Shown piece after piece: positions 51,754 to 60,593 of a DNA stretch of 64,000 nt. A model generated the notes under the pieces. It worked only from the letters and a program-made list of their open reading frames with translations, did not search any database and had not been told where the DNA came from. Position numbers and translations under genes: made by a program. Every line of letters begins with the position of its first letter. Position 1 is the stretch's first letter. The stretch covers positions 62,001 through 126,000 of the forward strand of contig JNJK01000005.1 of NCBI GenBank assembly GCA_000701625.1, written 5' to 3'. The DNA comes from Lachnospiraceae bacterium MC2017. Its GTDB lineage: Bacteria > Bacillota > Clostridia > Lachnospirales > Lachnospiraceae.

Positions 51754-52599
51754 TTAGGATTTTACATGATCCAGTGTGATTTTTCCTATCTTTCCACTTC
51801 TGAAATCATCAAGTATAAACTGAACAGCCCTGTCTGTGTCAGGAACACCACCTGTTTTCAACGCGTTCCTCTTAAGTGCAGCACTGGTCAGTGCGTCCGC
51901 AAAACCCATATCTCCCGTAATATTATACATTTCCTGTATCATTTCAGGATGCTCAGCGTTCATCTTTTCTATAAATCTCTGCACCAGATCATCACGATTC
52001 AGCGCATCATCATTCATAGAACCAAGTAATGCCAGATGGAATCCTGCCTCATCATCGTCGATCTTTGGCCAAAGAATACCCGGAGTATCCAGCAGTTCCA
52101 GATTCTTTCCCAGGCGTACCCACTGCTTACCCTTTGTCACACCAGGCTTATTACCGGTCTTTGCAACAGTCTTTTTGGCATAAGAATTAATAAACGTAGA
52201 TTTGCCAACATTAGGAATACCAACAACCATTGCACGCATCGGACGGTTAAGAATACCCTTTTTACGGTTTCTCTCTATCTTTTCTTTACAAGCCACCTGA
52301 ACTGCATTATCTATCTTTCTTAGGTTTTTACTATTTCTGGAATCGAGCGCTATTGCAGTTATTCCCTGCGCTTCAAACCATTCGATCCAGGTCTTTGTCA
52401 CGTTTTCTTCTGCAAGATCAGCTTTATTTAATAAAACAAGGCGTCCTTTTCCCTGACCTAATGTATCAATATCCGGATTTCTGGTAGATAAAGGCGCCCT
52501 GGCGTCCAAGAGTTCTATCAGGAGATCGATAAGTTTGATATCCTCCTGCATAGCACGCTTTGCCTTCATCATATGTCCGGGGTACCAGTTATATGCCAT
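51754..52599 (-). CDS. rbgA: ribosome biogenesis GTPase RbgA (YlqF)
   Basis: Circularly permuted GTPase of 281 residues that acts late in 50S assembly. The N-terminus is YNWYPGHMMKAKRAM. The permuted order is visible: NKAD (G4) at about 58-61 and LDSRNSKN (G5) come before GIPNVGKSTFIN (G1) at about 127-138, and then DTPGILWPK (G3). The C-terminal ANTAR-like part is slightly short. The order lepB-rbgA-lepB-rnhB with rplS upstream is typical of Firmicutes. Confidence 0.96.
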   Translation of the reverse strand: MAYNWYPGHMMKAKRAMQEDIKLIDLLIELLDARAPLSTRNPDIDTLGQGKGRLVLLNKADLAEENVTKTWIEWFEAQGITAIALDSRNSKNLRKIDNAVQVACKEKIERNRKKGILNRPMRAMVVGIPNVGKSTFINSYAKKTVAKTGNKPGVTKGKQWVRLGKNLELLDTPGILWPKIDDDEAGFHLALLGSMNDDALNRDDLVQRFIEKMNAEHPEMIQEMYNITGDMGFADALTSAALKRNALKTGGVPDTDRAVQFILDDFRSGKIGKITLDHVKS

Positions 52600-52612
52600 G
52601 TTATTCCCTTTC

Positions 52613-53197
52613 TTATTTTACACGTCCGATTCCATCATCGCCACCAGCCATATGGAACCAGACCTTACCTACGATATATTCTTTCTTTATATTGCCTAGA
52701 TTTACAGACCGGCTATCTTCTGAACTGTTACAGTTATCACCCATAACAAAATATTCATCTTCATCGAGCTTTATAAGGTCCTCGGCCACTCCCGCGTCTG
52801 CTATCTGGTCATCAAACATTTCATCTTGAGGTTCTCCGTTTAAATAAAGTACACCGTTCATAATTTGAACTGTGTCGCCGGGAACAGCTACCACACGCTT
52901 TACAGAGTAATGTGCATTAACATTTCCGTTAGGTCTGAATGCTATAACATCACCTCTGGATGGTTGTAAAATATTATAAACAACACGATTTAGAAATACG
53001 ACCTGTCCATTATGCAGCGAGGTTTCCATCGATGTTCCGATCACGGTCGTTCTCATTCCCAATGTAAAAACCAGAAAGAACGCCAATAAAACCGCTAATG
53101 CAACGATAAATATCCATGATGCCGCTTCTGATATTTTTTCACTTGAAATCAGTTTCTTTCTCTGATAGAAAGAAAGTCCGTTATATCTCCTAGCCAA
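52613..53197 (-). CDS. lepB: signal peptidase I (second copy)
   Basis: A 194-residue S26 family protease with a cytoplasmic N-terminus, one membrane helix (WIFIVALAVLLAFFLVF), the nucleophile in VIGTSMETSL (S56), the base in HYSVKRVVAVPGD (K100) and the motif EYFVMGDNCNSSEDSRS. It is about half identical by eye to the copy at 51201-51737. Two signal peptidases fit a lineage with heavy protein export; the two subtilases upstream are examples of likely substrates. Confidence 0.93.
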   Translation of the reverse strand: MARRYNGLSFYQRKKLISSEKISEAASWIFIVALAVLLAFFLVFTLGMRTTVIGTSMETSLHNGQVVFLNRVVYNILQPSRGDVIAFRPNGNVNAHYSVKRVVAVPGDTVQIMNGVLYLNGEPQDEMFDDQIADAGVAEDLIKLDEDEYFVMGDNCNSSEDSRSVNLGNIKKEYIVGKVWFHMAGGDDGIGRVK

Positions 53198-53232
53198 CCG
53201 AATCTGTCTCCTTAGGATTTATGTGATTGATG

Positions 53233-53266
53233 TTTAAAAAGCCATCGCAGAATACTGCGATGGCTC
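53233..53266 (-). terminator. terminator of rplS
   Basis: Perfect ten-base stem GCCATCGCAG/CTGCGATGGC (53241-53250 with 53255-53264), four-base loop, and TTTTTAAA on the minus strand. It lies 23 bases after rplS, before lepB. Confidence 0.93.
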
Positions 53267-53287
53267 GTCTCGTCATTTAACTGATTA

Positions 53288-53638
53288 TCAGTCAACGATC
53301 TCCTTAAGCTTAGCCTTCTTACCGTTGAGCTTTCTAAGGTAGAACAGCTTAGCTCTTCTAGCCTTACCAGAACGAACGACCTCAACCTTCTCTACATTAG
53401 GGGAGTGGATCGGCCATGTCTTCTCAACACCAACACCGTTGGACTGCTTACGTACAGTGAATGTTGCACGGTTGCTTCCGCCCTGCTTCTTGATGATAGT
53501 TCCCTCAAAGATCTGTACTCTGGACTTATCACCCTCTGTGATACGGTTGTGAACACGTACTGTGTCACCAACTCTGATCTCCGGTGCGTTCTGCTTCAGC
53601 TGCTCAGCTTCGATTTCCTTAATTACTGTGATGTTCAT
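53288..53638 (-). CDS. rplS: 50S ribosomal protein L19
   Basis: L19 sits at the interface of the ribosomal subunits. The 116-residue protein has the expected motifs: [54 protein letters not shown] and [20 protein letters not shown]. Length is normal. GGAGG stands nine bases before the ATG. It has its own promoter, leader and terminator, so it is a single-gene unit although it follows the trmD region. Confidence 0.98.
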   Translation of the reverse strand: MNITVIKEIEAEQLKQNAPEIRVGDTVRVHNRITEGDKSRVQIFEGTIIKKQGGSNRATFTVRKQSNGVGVEKTWPIHSPNVEKVEVVRSGKARRAKLFYLRKLNGKKAKLKEIVD

Positions 53639-53715
53639 TTAATTAAACCTCCATTGTACCCTTCTCCGCTTTGTCACAACTGTACTCTACGGGTTCAGGC
53701 AATTTGACGTTCTTA
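53639..53715 (-). ncRNA. candidate L19 leader (5' untranslated region of rplS)
   Basis: About 77 bases between the predicted transcription start and the rplS ATG. Firmicutes often carry an autoregulatory L19 leader at this place. Here the leader has pairing segments such as GTAC (53655-53658) and GTAC (53679-53682), but I could not derive a convincing single fold by eye, so only the position supports the call. Confidence 0.35.
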
Positions 53716-53722
53716 ACACATT

Positions 53723-53751
53723 ATTATAGGCATTTCTATGCCGCGTGTCAG
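53723..53751 (-). promoter_or_regulatory. promoter of rplS
   Basis: CTGACA (53746-53751), a 17-base spacer and a perfect TATAAT (53723-53728) on the minus strand, about 85 bases before the rplS start. Confidence 0.75.
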
Positions 53752-53834
53752 AGGACCATCTCCTAAAGACATGCGCTATGCAAGTCTCACAAGGTAAAAT
53801 AATATCATCAACACGATCTTAAAGCAAGTATTTT

Positions 53835-55973
53835 TTATCTAACAACTAGTTTAAGTGTGAATGTCTTATTAGATCCATCCATAACCTTATACTTAATCGT
53901 GTAAGTTCCGGGTCTTGTGAAACCGACGATTCTGGGATCACCATTACGGTTTGCGGAATTAACTACACAATTCTTTAGCTGCCCCTTCGACATAGAGATC
54001 TGATACTTAAATCCGCCTCCTGCTACATAGTAGTCAGGGACCTCATTTCTCTTTTTATTATATGTAAGGAACACTCTTCCGCCTGTAAGTGTGTAAGGAT
54101 CAGAGATATCATAATATGTATTACGAGCGGCATTTACCTTGTAATTGCTCTTATACATAAATGTATATCCTTTTGCGCTTCTTCTATAACGGATAGGTCC
54201 AAATGCCTGGATCTTATTTGTTACAGTAAATGCATAGCTGACAGTCTCAGTACCAAGAGATGCTGTTACAGTTGCCTTTGTACCGATCTTTGCACCCTTG
54301 TTGCACTTAACAACACCATTCTTTACAGAGAGAGTTGCCGGATCGCTTGTTGTCCATGTTGCACTCTTTGCTGAAGTCTTCTTACCTGAAAGATCACCGA
54401 GGCTAAGCTTTACAGTACCGCCGTTACCGATCTTTCCAGCCATATATACGCCATAATCACCAGACGGATCAATAATAGTGGTGGTTGTGCTTCCTGTGTA
54501 GTTCTTTGCTGCATTTACAGCTGCATCAGCCTGAACAAGACCTACTACTTCATGACCGTCATATGCATAGGACTGATTATTTGTAGTAGCCATAAGCAGT
54601 GATTCTATCGCTCTAGGTGTGTCAATAGTCTTTGTAGAAACAAATCTACTGTTTGCAGCATACATAAGAGCTGCAACTGCTGCTACCTGCGGTGTAGCCT
54701 GAGATGTACCTGCCATACCGCTTCCGCTTGTTGAAGAACCGGGTCCAACAGAATAGATAAACTTTCCACCCGGAGCTGCAATATCAACCCATTCACCGTA
54801 GTTTGAGAAGAATGAAAGTGTATCATCCTTATCAACTGCAGCTACAGAGATAACATTATCATATCCTGCAGGATATGAAATAGTATTTGTTGTTTCGTTA
54901 CCGGCAGCAGCTACCAGCGTGATACCCTTTTCAGCAGCCTGATTACAAACTTCCTGCATAGCAGCGCTGTACTGTGTTCCGCCAAAGCTCATGCTGACAA
55001 CCTGAACACCTTTTTCAATAGCCATCTGAAGACCTTCGATCTCATCATTTGTATAAATTTTGCCCTCTGAGGAAATCTGTACGGAATAAATATCTACATC
55101 CGGTGCAACACCGTATCCCATGTATAAGTTGTCCTTCGCAGCACCAATGATACCGGAGCAGTTTGAACCGTGACCCTGCTCATCAATTCCTCCGTAGTAG
55201 CGCTTATATCTTTCAGTAGCATCTGCTGTTACTCTGCCTGTACCTTCAAACTCAACAGAGCTTGTATTGATACCTGTATCAAGGACAGCTACTGTTACGC
55301 CTTCACCGGTAGCAACTTCATGCGCAGCGAGAGAATTGATCTTTTCATGAAACCACTGATAATAATCACTATCAGAATCAGCCCATGGATCATTAGGCTT
55401 TCCATCATCTGAAAGAACAACAGCATCCTTATCGCCTGCAACGAAATCACCCTTTTCTACAGGTGTAACTGTATTTACAGCAGCCTCGTCAACTGCCTTA
55501 GCGAGATCTTCCTCACTTACTGTTGCGATATGATCAATATAGTTTGGCTCAACAACAGTAGATGTAATCTGCGCATCTGCTGTCTCGACAAGAGCATCTG
55601 CCACATTACGGTTAAAATCAAGAACTGCTACACCGTGTGAATAACTCTGCAGTTCAGCGCCATACTCTTTAGCAACCTTTTCTGCATCTTCTTCACTGTC
55701 TGCAAGGAAAAATCCCTCTTCCTCAGCATAATCAACGCCAGCCTCGAGACTCTTAAGCTCTGCAGCTTCTGCCTTAAGCTCTGAAGCAACCTTTGCAACA
55801 GCTGAAACGGCGTCAGTAGCCTCTAAATCATCTGATGCAGCCTCTGTAGCTGCAATTTCTGTCTCTTCCTTCACATCACTAACTGACTCAGACGCATATG
55901 CAAGGCCTGACATACTTACTGTCATTGATGCTACAAGGAGAAGAGCTGTCAATTTCTTAAATCTTTTCGTCAT
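53835..55973 (-). CDS. secreted subtilisin-like serine protease (S8), copy 1
   Basis: A 712-residue exported protease. The signal peptide is about residues 1-27 (basic start, hydrophobic core, cut after GLAYA). A propeptide follows (about 28-200), then the S8 catalytic domain with D232 (VAVLDTGINTS), H268 (GHGSNCSG), the oxyanion N359 (AAAGNE) and S424 (GMAGTSQATP). The C-terminal 200 residues include an Ig-like (BIG2-like) stretch with TWTTSDPATLSVKNGVVKC and a terminal beta domain. There is no sortase motif or S-layer domain. The upstream region holds a palindrome and a promoter. The second copy, at 56322-58523, has its own terminator before this gene. Confidence 0.93.
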   Translation of the reverse strand: MTKRFKKLTALLLVASMTVSMSGLAYASESVSDVKEETEIAATEAASDDLEATDAVSAVAKVASELKAEAAELKSLEAGVDYAEEEGFFLADSEEDAEKVAKEYGAELQSYSHGVAVLDFNRNVADALVETADAQITSTVVEPNYIDHIATVSEEDLAKAVDEAAVNTVTPVEKGDFVAGDKDAVVLSDDGKPNDPWADSDSDYYQWFHEKINSLAAHEVATGEGVTVAVLDTGINTSSVEFEGTGRVTADATERYKRYYGGIDEQGHGSNCSGIIGAAKDNLYMGYGVAPDVDIYSVQISSEGKIYTNDEIEGLQMAIEKGVQVVSMSFGGTQYSAAMQEVCNQAAEKGITLVAAAGNETTNTISYPAGYDNVISVAAVDKDDTLSFFSNYGEWVDIAAPGGKFIYSVGPGSSTSGSGMAGTSQATPQVAAVAALMYAANSRFVSTKTIDTPRAIESLLMATTNNQSYAYDGHEVVGLVQADAAVNAAKNYTGSTTTTIIDPSGDYGVYMAGKIGNGGTVKLSLGDLSGKKTSAKSATWTTSDPATLSVKNGVVKCNKGAKIGTKATVTASLGTETVSYAFTVTNKIQAFGPIRYRRSAKGYTFMYKSNYKVNAARNTYYDISDPYTLTGGRVFLTYNKKRNEVPDYYVAGGGFKYQISMSKGQLKNCVVNSANRNGDPRIVGFTRPGTYTIKYKVMDGSNKTFTLKLVVR

Positions 55974-56270
55974 GTTTCCTCCAAAATGATAACTCCTTAT
56001 TTTTTCTTTTCTGCTCCCATCCTTGGATAAAACAAAAAAGATCGTCGTGACTTATCGAATAAAAACCGTAAGTCACACAACGGTCATATTTTAACATTGC
56101 ATTTATTTTAGAACAAGGCCTTGAGCATCCCATATTGTACAAAAATTGTATTTTTTGTACAATTCTTAAGTTTTCCTTAATTATCAACGAAAGTTTGAAT
56201 ATTTTCTTAAGTACAAACCACATTCTCTTGCGTTTTTCTTCATCATTTCTTTTAGAATTTCCTCTTAGTC
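55974..56270 (-). promoter_or_regulatory. upstream region of subtilase 1 with promoter and 12-bp palindrome
   Basis: A gene-free stretch. On the minus strand TTGTTC (56111-56116), a 17-base spacer and TAAAAT (56088-56093) form a likely promoter. About 18 bases upstream is a perfect inverted repeat ATTGTACAAAAA/TTTTTGTACAAT (56134-56145 with 56152-56163), well placed for an activator. The 5' untranslated region holds a GTGACTTA/TAAGTCAC stem. The run ATATTGTACAAA (56132-56143) recurs at 35463-35474. Confidence 0.65.
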
Positions 56271-56311
56271 AAAAACTGCTGCCCGGCAAATATATCACCG
56301 AAGCAGCAGTT
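56271..56311 (-). terminator. terminator of subtilase 2
   Basis: Nine-base stem AACTGCTGC/GCAGCAGTT (56274-56282 with 56303-56311), 20-base loop, followed by TTT on the minus strand, 11 bases after the second protease gene. Confidence 0.8.
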
Positions 56312-56321
56312 AAATTACACG

Positions 56322-58523
56322 TTATACTTTTATACCGAGTTTAAATGTTTTATTCGATCCATCCAATACTTTATATTTAATTGTATACTTTCCGGGCGTG
56401 TTTATTTTTATACGAATCGGTTTTCCGTTTTTGCCATATTCTACAGTCATCTTCTTTAACTGTGACTTCGGAATAGTAACATCATATCTGTAAGTTGTTG
56501 CAGCCGGATAATAGTAGTAAGAGCCTGTCTTCTTATTTATGTTAAACATCAGCCGTGCCCGTCCCTGTGTAAGGGAATAAGGATTAGCCAGATTATATAT
56601 ACCTCCAAGGCTGCCCTTTCCAGTCCAATTAGACTTGAATTTATAGCTATACTTGTAACGATGTCCTCTTATCTTGATTTTTGTATAACAAACACCAAAA
56701 GTCTTTGTCTTATATGTAATAGTGAATGAATACGTTAATTTTTCCGTGCCAAGCGTAGCTGTTACAGTAACTTCTGTACCTGCAGGCGCATTTTTATTAC
56801 ACTTGACTCTACCCTTCTTAACTGAAACCAGAGCAGCATTACTACTGGACCATACGGCGGATTTTGCCATCGACTTTGCAGCTTTAACATTACCAGACGA
56901 ATCACCTATTGCAAGTTTAAGAGAACCACCCTGACAGATTCTTCCGGAAAGGCGTTTTCCATACCATCCTCCCGGATCGACCATTGTATAGCCGACACTT
57001 CCTCCACCTGTATAGTTTTTTGCCTTTTCTACCGCAGCATCAGCCTGAACAAGACCTACTACCGAATGTACATTTCCGCTACTGTCCGTGTAAGTATATT
57101 CTTTTTCATCAGTCGTAGATAAAAGAATATCTCTGATCGCGTTTGGTGTATCGATCGAATTCGTTTTAGTAAAAGTAGGATTAATCTCATACAAAAGAGC
57201 AGCAACTGCTGCAACCTGCGGTGTAGCCTGAGATGTACCTGCCATACCGGTGTATTCCCTAGTTGACCCATATGGAGCTTCTGAATAGATATATCGACCA
57301 CCACATGCAACAATATCTACCCAGTCACCGTAATTTGAAAAATCCGATAATGTATCATCTTTTTCAGCAGACGCAACAGAGATTACATCATCATAACCCG
57401 CAGGATAAGAAATCACATCCGTACTCTCATTTCCAGCAGCAGCTATGATCGTGATACCCTCTTCTGCAATCTCTTCACAGACTTTCTCAAATGAATCATT
57501 AGAACCCGGACCACCAAGGCTCATGCTAATAACATTTGCCTTGTTTTTAGCCGCGATTTTCATAGCTTCCATTATATCAGCATCTGTACCGTTGCCTTCA
57601 TCATCCAGACATTTTATAGAATCGATCGTTGCTCCGTTTGCAACTCCAAATCCATGAAAGTTATTATTTTTTTCTGCGCCAATTATACCTGCACAATTTG
57701 AACCATGGCCTTGTCTGTCAACACCACTTGGCATAGATGAAACATAATGTACTTCTGTATCAGTCTTAAAATCCGTACCGCTTGTATTTATTCCTGTATC
57801 AAGAACAGCAACTCTGATTCCATTTCCTGAAGCAGATTTATGAGCATTTAGAGTTTTTATTTTGTCATGATACCACTGATAGCATGTAGAATCTTCGTCA
57901 TACCACGGATCATTCGGCGTATCAGACGCATTTATGGACATTTCAATCCCATTATCTTTTGTAACTAAAACGTCCTGTGAATTCTCTGAATCCTCTGCAC
58001 TTAAAACATTTATGGATTGATCCTGTGTCGATTCATAGTCCGGCTTTACTCCATCAATGTAGCGACGAAAATTTGGTTCAACAACCTTCGTTGCAATCAT
58101 TTTATCCGCAGTCTCATTAAGTGCATCTATTGTGTTTCTTCCAAATTCAATAGTTGCTATGCCTTCTACATAACGTTTAAGCTGTCCACCATACTCTGCG
58201 GCAATCTTTTCAGCTTCTTCTTCCGTTTCGGTTAAAATTACACCTTCACCATCTACATAGTCCACATCGGCACGTAACGAGCTAAGTGCTGCCGCTTTTT
58301 CCTTTATCTTTACAGAGATCTTCATAGCCGCAGTTACTCCGTTTTCTGCTGTGGAATCAGAAGTATCTCCTGCTTCATTATCTTCCGGTATTACATCTTC
58401 GGATATAGACATCTCCGAAATGTCATCCATAGACACTTCCGATGCGTACGCACCTACGGACACCCATAATGTCATCGACAGTGTCAGAAACAGAGCAGTC
58501 AATTTCTTGAACCTTTTCTTCAT
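56322..58523 (-). CDS. secreted subtilisin-like serine protease (S8), copy 2
   Basis: A 733-residue paralogue of the protease at 53835-55973 with the same layout: signal peptide (MKKRFKKLTALFLTLSMTLW, cut near VGAYA), propeptide, S8 domain with D242, H273, N365 and S431 (GMAGTSQATP), an Ig-like segment (AVWSSSNAALVSVKKGRVKC) and a C-terminal beta domain ending in KYTIKYKVLDGSNKTFKLGI. The open frame starts at 58667, but AGGAGGGGG stands just before the ATG at 58523. The two copies differ most in the propeptide and the last domain, which suggests different substrates or control. Confidence 0.92.
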   Translation of the reverse strand: MKKRFKKLTALFLTLSMTLWVSVGAYASEVSMDDISEMSISEDVIPEDNEAGDTSDSTAENGVTAAMKISVKIKEKAAALSSLRADVDYVDGEGVILTETEEEAEKIAAEYGGQLKRYVEGIATIEFGRNTIDALNETADKMIATKVVEPNFRRYIDGVKPDYESTQDQSINVLSAEDSENSQDVLVTKDNGIEMSINASDTPNDPWYDEDSTCYQWYHDKIKTLNAHKSASGNGIRVAVLDTGINTSGTDFKTDTEVHYVSSMPSGVDRQGHGSNCAGIIGAEKNNNFHGFGVANGATIDSIKCLDDEGNGTDADIMEAMKIAAKNKANVISMSLGGPGSNDSFEKVCEEIAEEGITIIAAAGNESTDVISYPAGYDDVISVASAEKDDTLSDFSNYGDWVDIVACGGRYIYSEAPYGSTREYTGMAGTSQATPQVAAVAALLYEINPTFTKTNSIDTPNAIRDILLSTTDEKEYTYTDSSGNVHSVVGLVQADAAVEKAKNYTGGGSVGYTMVDPGGWYGKRLSGRICQGGSLKLAIGDSSGNVKAAKSMAKSAVWSSSNAALVSVKKGRVKCNKNAPAGTEVTVTATLGTEKLTYSFTITYKTKTFGVCYTKIKIRGHRYKYSYKFKSNWTGKGSLGGIYNLANPYSLTQGRARLMFNINKKTGSYYYYPAATTYRYDVTIPKSQLKKMTVEYGKNGKPIRIKINTPGKYTIKYKVLDGSNKTFKLGIKV

Positions 58524-58612
58524 GTTCCCCCTCCTAAAACTTAAATGATGTTGTTTCACCAAAATACTCCGGTTTAGATGTATATCGACACAAAGATAAC
58601 AATTTCTTAAGA

Positions 58613-58664
58613 AAAGAAAAAAAAACTCCCCGATAAATTGGAAATAATTCCAACTTCGGAGAGT
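58613..58664 (-). terminator. terminator of trmD
   Basis: A long stem with ACTC/GAGT and GTTGGAA/TTCCAAT pairings across 58625-58664, followed on the minus strand by nine T. It lies directly after trmD. Confidence 0.88.
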
Positions 58665-58669
58665 CAAAT

Positions 58670-59407
58670 TTAATAAATTCCTCTGTTACTTAACCATTCT
58701 GCATAGAGATCAGGACGTCGCTCAGCCGTTCTATGTATCGACTGCTGCATACGCCAGAGATCTACTTTTTTATGATCGCCGGAAAGTATGATATCCGGAA
58801 CTTTTTTACCCTTCCATTCTGAAGGACGAGTATACTGAGGATACTCCAGGAGACCGTTTCCAAAGGATTCCGTCTCTGCTGATACATCATTATGAAGCAC
58901 CCCCGGAACAAATCTGGAAATGGCATCCATCATTACAAGAGCCGGAAGCTCTCCGCCAGTCAGCACATAGTCACCGATAGAAATCTCATCTGTAACGATC
59001 TCCCTTAAAACACGCTCGTCTATACCTTCATAATGACCACAGAGAAAGACCAGATTGTCCGCAGTGCTCAATTCCTTTGCAAGGTCATTGTTAAAAACCG
59101 TTCCACCGGGAGATGTAAAAATCACACGGGTCTTTTTTTCTGCATCACTCTTTTTTTCGTCAGAGTGAGCATCAATATTCTCCATTGCACGCTGATATGC
59201 CTGCCAGACCGGTTCACATTGGATAAGCATACCTGCACCACCGCCATATGGATAATCATCGACAGAACCATAGCGATTTTGTGAAAATTCTTTTAAATTT
59301 ACCGTATCAAGATCCACCAATCCGGTTCCCACAGCTCGTCCCATGATACTTGTCTGCATGGCATTTCTGATCATATCCGGAAATAAAGTAATTACCTGAA
59401 AATACAT
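58670..59407 (-). CDS. trmD: tRNA (guanine-N1)-methyltransferase
   Basis: Methylates G37 of tRNAs with S-adenosylmethionine, which prevents frameshifting. The 245-residue protein of the SPOUT knot class has YFQVITLFPDMIRNAM, VDDYPYGGGAGMLIQCEPVW, VIFTSPGGTVFNNDLAKEL, LVFLCGHYEGIDERVLREIV and ISIGDYVLTGGELPALVMMD. All cofactor-knot motifs are intact. It lies two bases after rimM, as usual. Confidence 0.98.
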   Translation of the reverse strand: MYFQVITLFPDMIRNAMQTSIMGRAVGTGLVDLDTVNLKEFSQNRYGSVDDYPYGGGAGMLIQCEPVWQAYQRAMENIDAHSDEKKSDAEKKTRVIFTSPGGTVFNNDLAKELSTADNLVFLCGHYEGIDERVLREIVTDEISIGDYVLTGGELPALVMMDAISRFVPGVLHNDVSAETESFGNGLLEYPQYTRPSEWKGKKVPDIILSGDHKKVDLWRMQQSIHRTAERRPDLYAEWLSNRGIY

Positions 59408-59409
59408 AC

Positions 59410-59922
59410 TTATTCCATTCCGTTCAGAAGATGAACTTTCATTACGCCATTTTTAAGATCCACATCGAGAATACACTGCTGAATGGCGGGTATCAGTATC
59501 TCTTTTCCAGACTCTCCCTTAACAGTGTAAACATCATTTGCACCGGTATGAAGAATCTCCGTGATCTTTCCAATCTCTCTGTCATCGTCAGTTACAACTT
59601 TCAGACCGATGATATCTACCTCAAAGTACTGACCTTCCTGAAGATCCGCAGCATCCTCACGAGTTACAAGGATATTCCATCTTCGATACTTCATTACATC
59701 ATTTATATCATCAATACCACGAAACTTTACGATAACCAGATTCTTAAAATACTTTACTTTTTCTATTTCTGCTTCGACTTCCGTTTTTCCATTAGACAGC
59801 AGCACTTTCCCAAAAGACGAAAAGCGGTCAGGGTCATCCACTGTCGGATAAACCTTGACCTCTCCTCTTATGCCGTGGGTGGAAGTAATCGTGCCTGCTG
59901 ACACATATCCATCACTGAACAA
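59410..59922 (-). CDS. rimM: 16S rRNA processing protein RimM
   Basis: 30S maturation factor of 170 residues that binds S19. It has the two-part structure: an N-terminal beta barrel (VSAGTITSTHGIRGEVKVYP) and a PRC-barrel (LQEGQYFEVDIIGLKVVTDD, REIGKITEILHTGANDVYTV, ILIPAIQQCILDVDLKNGVM). The start appears to be the TTG at 59922, overlapping the KH gene by 11 bases; GGTG stands ten bases upstream. A GTG within DGYVSAG is the alternative. Confidence 0.94.
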   Translation of the reverse strand: MFSDGYVSAGTITSTHGIRGEVKVYPTVDDPDRFSSFGKVLLSNGKTEVEAEIEKVKYFKNLVIVKFRGIDDINDVMKYRRWNILVTREDAADLQEGQYFEVDIIGLKVVTDDDREIGKITEILHTGANDVYTVKGESGKEILIPAIQQCILDVDLKNGVMKVHLLNGME

Positions 59923-60142
59923 TTTCTACATTCACCTTTTTGTTTTCTCTTGAAGAAGCGGCCTTGACAACAGAACGAATAGCCTTGGCAATCCTGCCCT
60001 GCTTTCCGATAACCTTCCCCATGTCTCCAGCTGCAACTTTAAGCTCTACTTCGATGGTTCTATCATTCTCAGTTTCGGTAACATGTACCTCTTCCGGATG
60101 ATCTACAAGTGCTTTGGCGATAACCTCTACAACTTCCTTCAT
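59912..60142 (-). CDS. khpA: KH-domain RNA-binding protein KhpA
   Basis: The 76-residue single KH-domain protein has VEVIAKALVDHPEEVHVTET and LKVAAGDMGKVIGKQGRIAK, with the G-K-x-I-G-K-x-G-R signature, then AIRSVVKAAS. KhpA binds RNA together with KhpB in Firmicutes. It stands between rpsP and rimM, the standard place. GGAGGAGG precedes the ATG. Confidence 0.95.
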   Translation of the reverse strand: MKEVVEVIAKALVDHPEEVHVTETENDRTIEVELKVAAGDMGKVIGKQGRIAKAIRSVVKAASSRENKKVNVEIVQ

Positions 60143-60230
60143 CGTATACCTCCTCCATATTGCTGCGACTCACGCGCCTTAGAAAGGATTCCCAAAATTA
60201 AAATTTCGGGTTCCCCTCACGAAGCAGGAA

Positions 60231-60479
60231 TTATGCGAGGATGCCTGCCTTCTTGAAAAGTCTGGCAACAGTCTCTGTAGGCTGAGCACCGTTAGCAAGC
60301 CACTTCTTAGCTGCCTCTTCGTCAACCTTGAATGCTGCAGGCTCCTGAAGGGGATCATATGTACCGATCTCGTCAACTGCCTTTGCGCAGCTTACGGATA
60401 CACGTGAATCTGCTACTACTACTCTGTAGAACGGAGCCTTCTTCTTACCAATTCTCTTTAATCTGATCTTAACTGCCAT
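60231..60479 (-). CDS. rpsP: 30S ribosomal protein S16
   Basis: An 82-residue protein with the S16 pattern: [60 protein letters not shown] and [15 protein letters not shown]. Length is normal. An AAGGAG site precedes the ATG. A 114-base AT-rich spacer separates it from ffh and may contain a promoter. Confidence 0.98.
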   Translation of the reverse strand: MAVKIRLKRIGKKKAPFYRVVVADSRVSVSCAKAVDEIGTYDPLQEPAAFKVDEEAAKKWLANGAQPTETVARLFKKAGILA

Positions 60480-60593
60480 TGTTGTTTCTCCTTAACTTAA
60501 TTAAAATTAATTATTAGCTTTTATATATTTCAAATGCATTATTGCATACTGAAATCTGTTACTTGATCGAGCAATATGCGAGTGAATAATAAC

